Shown here one piece after another: positions 63,108-64,000 of a DNA stretch of 64,000 nucleotides (its first letter is position 1; the number at the start of each line of letters is the position of its first letter). The position numbers were made by a program, and so were the translations under genes. The notes beneath the pieces are model-generated. The model did no database searches. It saw nothing but the letters and a program-made list of their open reading frames with translations, and was not told where the DNA came from. The DNA lies in contig CAMIVY010000011.1 in the NCBI GenBank assembly GCA_946402275.1, forward strand, positions 31,240-95,239. Reading direction: 5' to 3'. Origin of the DNA: an uncultured Prevotella sp. Its GTDB lineage: Bacteria > Bacteroidota > Bacteroidia > Bacteroidales > Bacteroidaceae.

Positions 63108-63139
63108 TTTGGCTGTGTGCGTAAAAAATAGTACCTTTG
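63108..63139 (+). promoter_or_regulatory. etfB promoter
   Basis: TTTG (63108-63111), a 20-bp gap, then TACCTTTG (63132-63139), 37 bp before ATG 63177. Confidence 0.75.
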
Positions 63140-63176
63140 CAGCCGATTTGAAATTTCATTCACATTATTAATAAAT

Positions 63177-64000
63177 ATGGCTTTAAAGATTGTTGTGCTG
63201 GCCAAGCAAGTGCCAGACACCCGAAATGTGGGTAAGGATGCTATGACTGCCGAAGGCACCGTCAACCGTGCTGCCCTACCCGCTATCTTCAATCCAGAAG
63301 ATTTGAATGCCTTGGAACAGGCTCTTCGTTTGAAGGAGCAGAATCCAGGCTCCACAGTAGGAATCCTCACGATGGGTCCTCCACGTGCAGGTGAAATTAT
63401 TCGTCAGGGACTATATCGTGGTGCTGACACTGGTTGGTTGCTTACCGATCGTCTGTTTGCTGGTGCCGACACCCTCGCAACTTCCTACGCTTTGGCTACA
63501 GCTATCAAGAAGATTGGCGACGTGGATATCGTGATTGGTGGTCGCCAAGCTATCGACGGCGACACTGCTCAGGTAGGTCCTCAGGTGGCTCAAAAACTGG
63601 GGCTCAACCAGGTGACATACGCAGAGGAAGTGCTCAGTGTGAAAGATGGCAAGGCTACTATCAAGCGTGTCATCGACGGTGGTGTGGAGACCGTAGAGGC
63701 TCCGCTGCCCGTTGTGATTACCGTGAATGGCAGTGCAGCTCCCTGTCGTCCCCAGAACGCCAAGTTGGTGATGAAGTACAAGCGTGCTACCTGTCCAATG
63801 GAGCGTCCTGCCGAAGGCACACCTTACGACAACCTCTATGAGGAGCGTCCTTACCTGACGCTCAACCAGTGGAGTGTGGCTGATGTGGATGGCGATGCTA
63901 ACCAGTGTGGTCTGAGTGGCTCACCCACGAAGGTGAAGGCCATCAAGAACATCGTGTTCCAGGCAAAGGAGTCGAAGACTTTGACGGCTTCTGATGCTGA
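63177..64000 (+). CDS. etfB: Electron transfer flavoprotein beta subunit (runs off window end)
   Basis: ETF small subunit, first ~274 residues in frame from ATG 63177. Visible: MALKIVVLAKQVPDTRNVGK, FNPEDLNALEQALRLKEQNP, AGADTLATSYALATAIKKI, DIVIGGRQAIDGDTAQVGPQ and VITVNGSAAPCRPQN, typical of FixA/EtfB. ETF passes electrons from acyl-CoA or other dehydrogenases, possibly with bifurcation. The alpha subunit is expected just beyond the window. Confidence 0.95.
   Translation, partial: MALKIVVLAKQVPDTRNVGKDAMTAEGTVNRAALPAIFNPEDLNALEQALRLKEQNPGSTVGILTMGPPRAGEIIRQGLYRGADTGWLLTDRLFAGADTLATSYALATAIKKIGDVDIVIGGRQAIDGDTAQVGPQVAQKLGLNQVTYAEEVLSVKDGKATIKRVIDGGVETVEAPLPVVITVNGSAAPCRPQNAKLVMKYKRATCPMERPAEGTPYDNLYEERPYLTLNQWSVADVDGDANQCGLSGSPTKVKAIKNIVFQAKESKTLTASDA

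Overview
The window comes from a Bacteroidota chromosome, most likely a gut or rumen member of the Prevotellaceae (Prevotella, Segatella or Xylanibacter type). The reasons are SusC/SusD pairs, many promoters of the TTTG-N19/20-TAnnTTTG type, weak Shine-Dalgarno sites, a C10 (streptopain-like) peptidase, type IX secretion and gliding-family genes (porT, gldH), an ExbB-ExbD-ExbD-TonB operon, and secreted enzymes with a short LxGR...GK C-terminal tail. The species cannot be named from the sequence alone. All similarity calls were made by eye.

Layout. (1) 1-9930: two divergent susC genes flank a tyrosine recombinase. Both susC genes share a perfect 107-bp inverted repeat over their start codons and a 21-bp dyad-containing inverted repeat in their leaders. 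A promoter inside the repeats points only at the left susC. This looks like a promoter-inversion switch choosing between two susC loci. The right susC leads a susD, a lipoprotein and a secreted C10 cysteine peptidase. (2) 10030-17714: an ATPase/STAS-like regulatory pair, a short 2[4Fe-4S] ferredoxin, porT, a two-gene 5'-nucleotidase, rplS, a stand-alone AICAR transformylase and a GH53 endo-galactanase. (3) 17714-29834: an intact but apparently chimeric comM/yifB gene, a GC-rich block (transmembrane AraC-type regulator, pectinesterase, GH95 alpha-L-fucosidase), then two displaced comM 3' fragments. This is the expected footprint of an island inserted in comM. (4) 29842-43774: AsmA-like protein, TlpA-like lipoprotein, response regulator, metF, holB-ricT-gldH, and a minus-strand shape operon (IMP cyclohydrolase, mreB, mreC, mreD, PBP2, rodA). 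(5) 43990-58762: FadL-like porin, a nested palindromic intergenic region, metallophosphoesterase, TSCPD protein, tRNA-Met, START-like protein, LptF/G permease, ribBA, aminotransferase, and the ExbB/ExbD/ExbD/TonB/PstS-like/TPR operon. (6) 58816-64000: an FucP-type permease, nrdDG for anaerobic deoxyribonucleotide synthesis, and the start of etfB.

How the parts fit. The organism appears to be an anaerobic polysaccharide and protein degrader. TonB energy (53-58 kb) drives SusCD import. Secreted CE8, GH95, GH53 and C10 enzymes release oligosaccharides, fucose and peptides, and FucP can take up fucose. The strongest candidates for a less described system are the susC/recombinase inversion switch and the island-in-comM structure.
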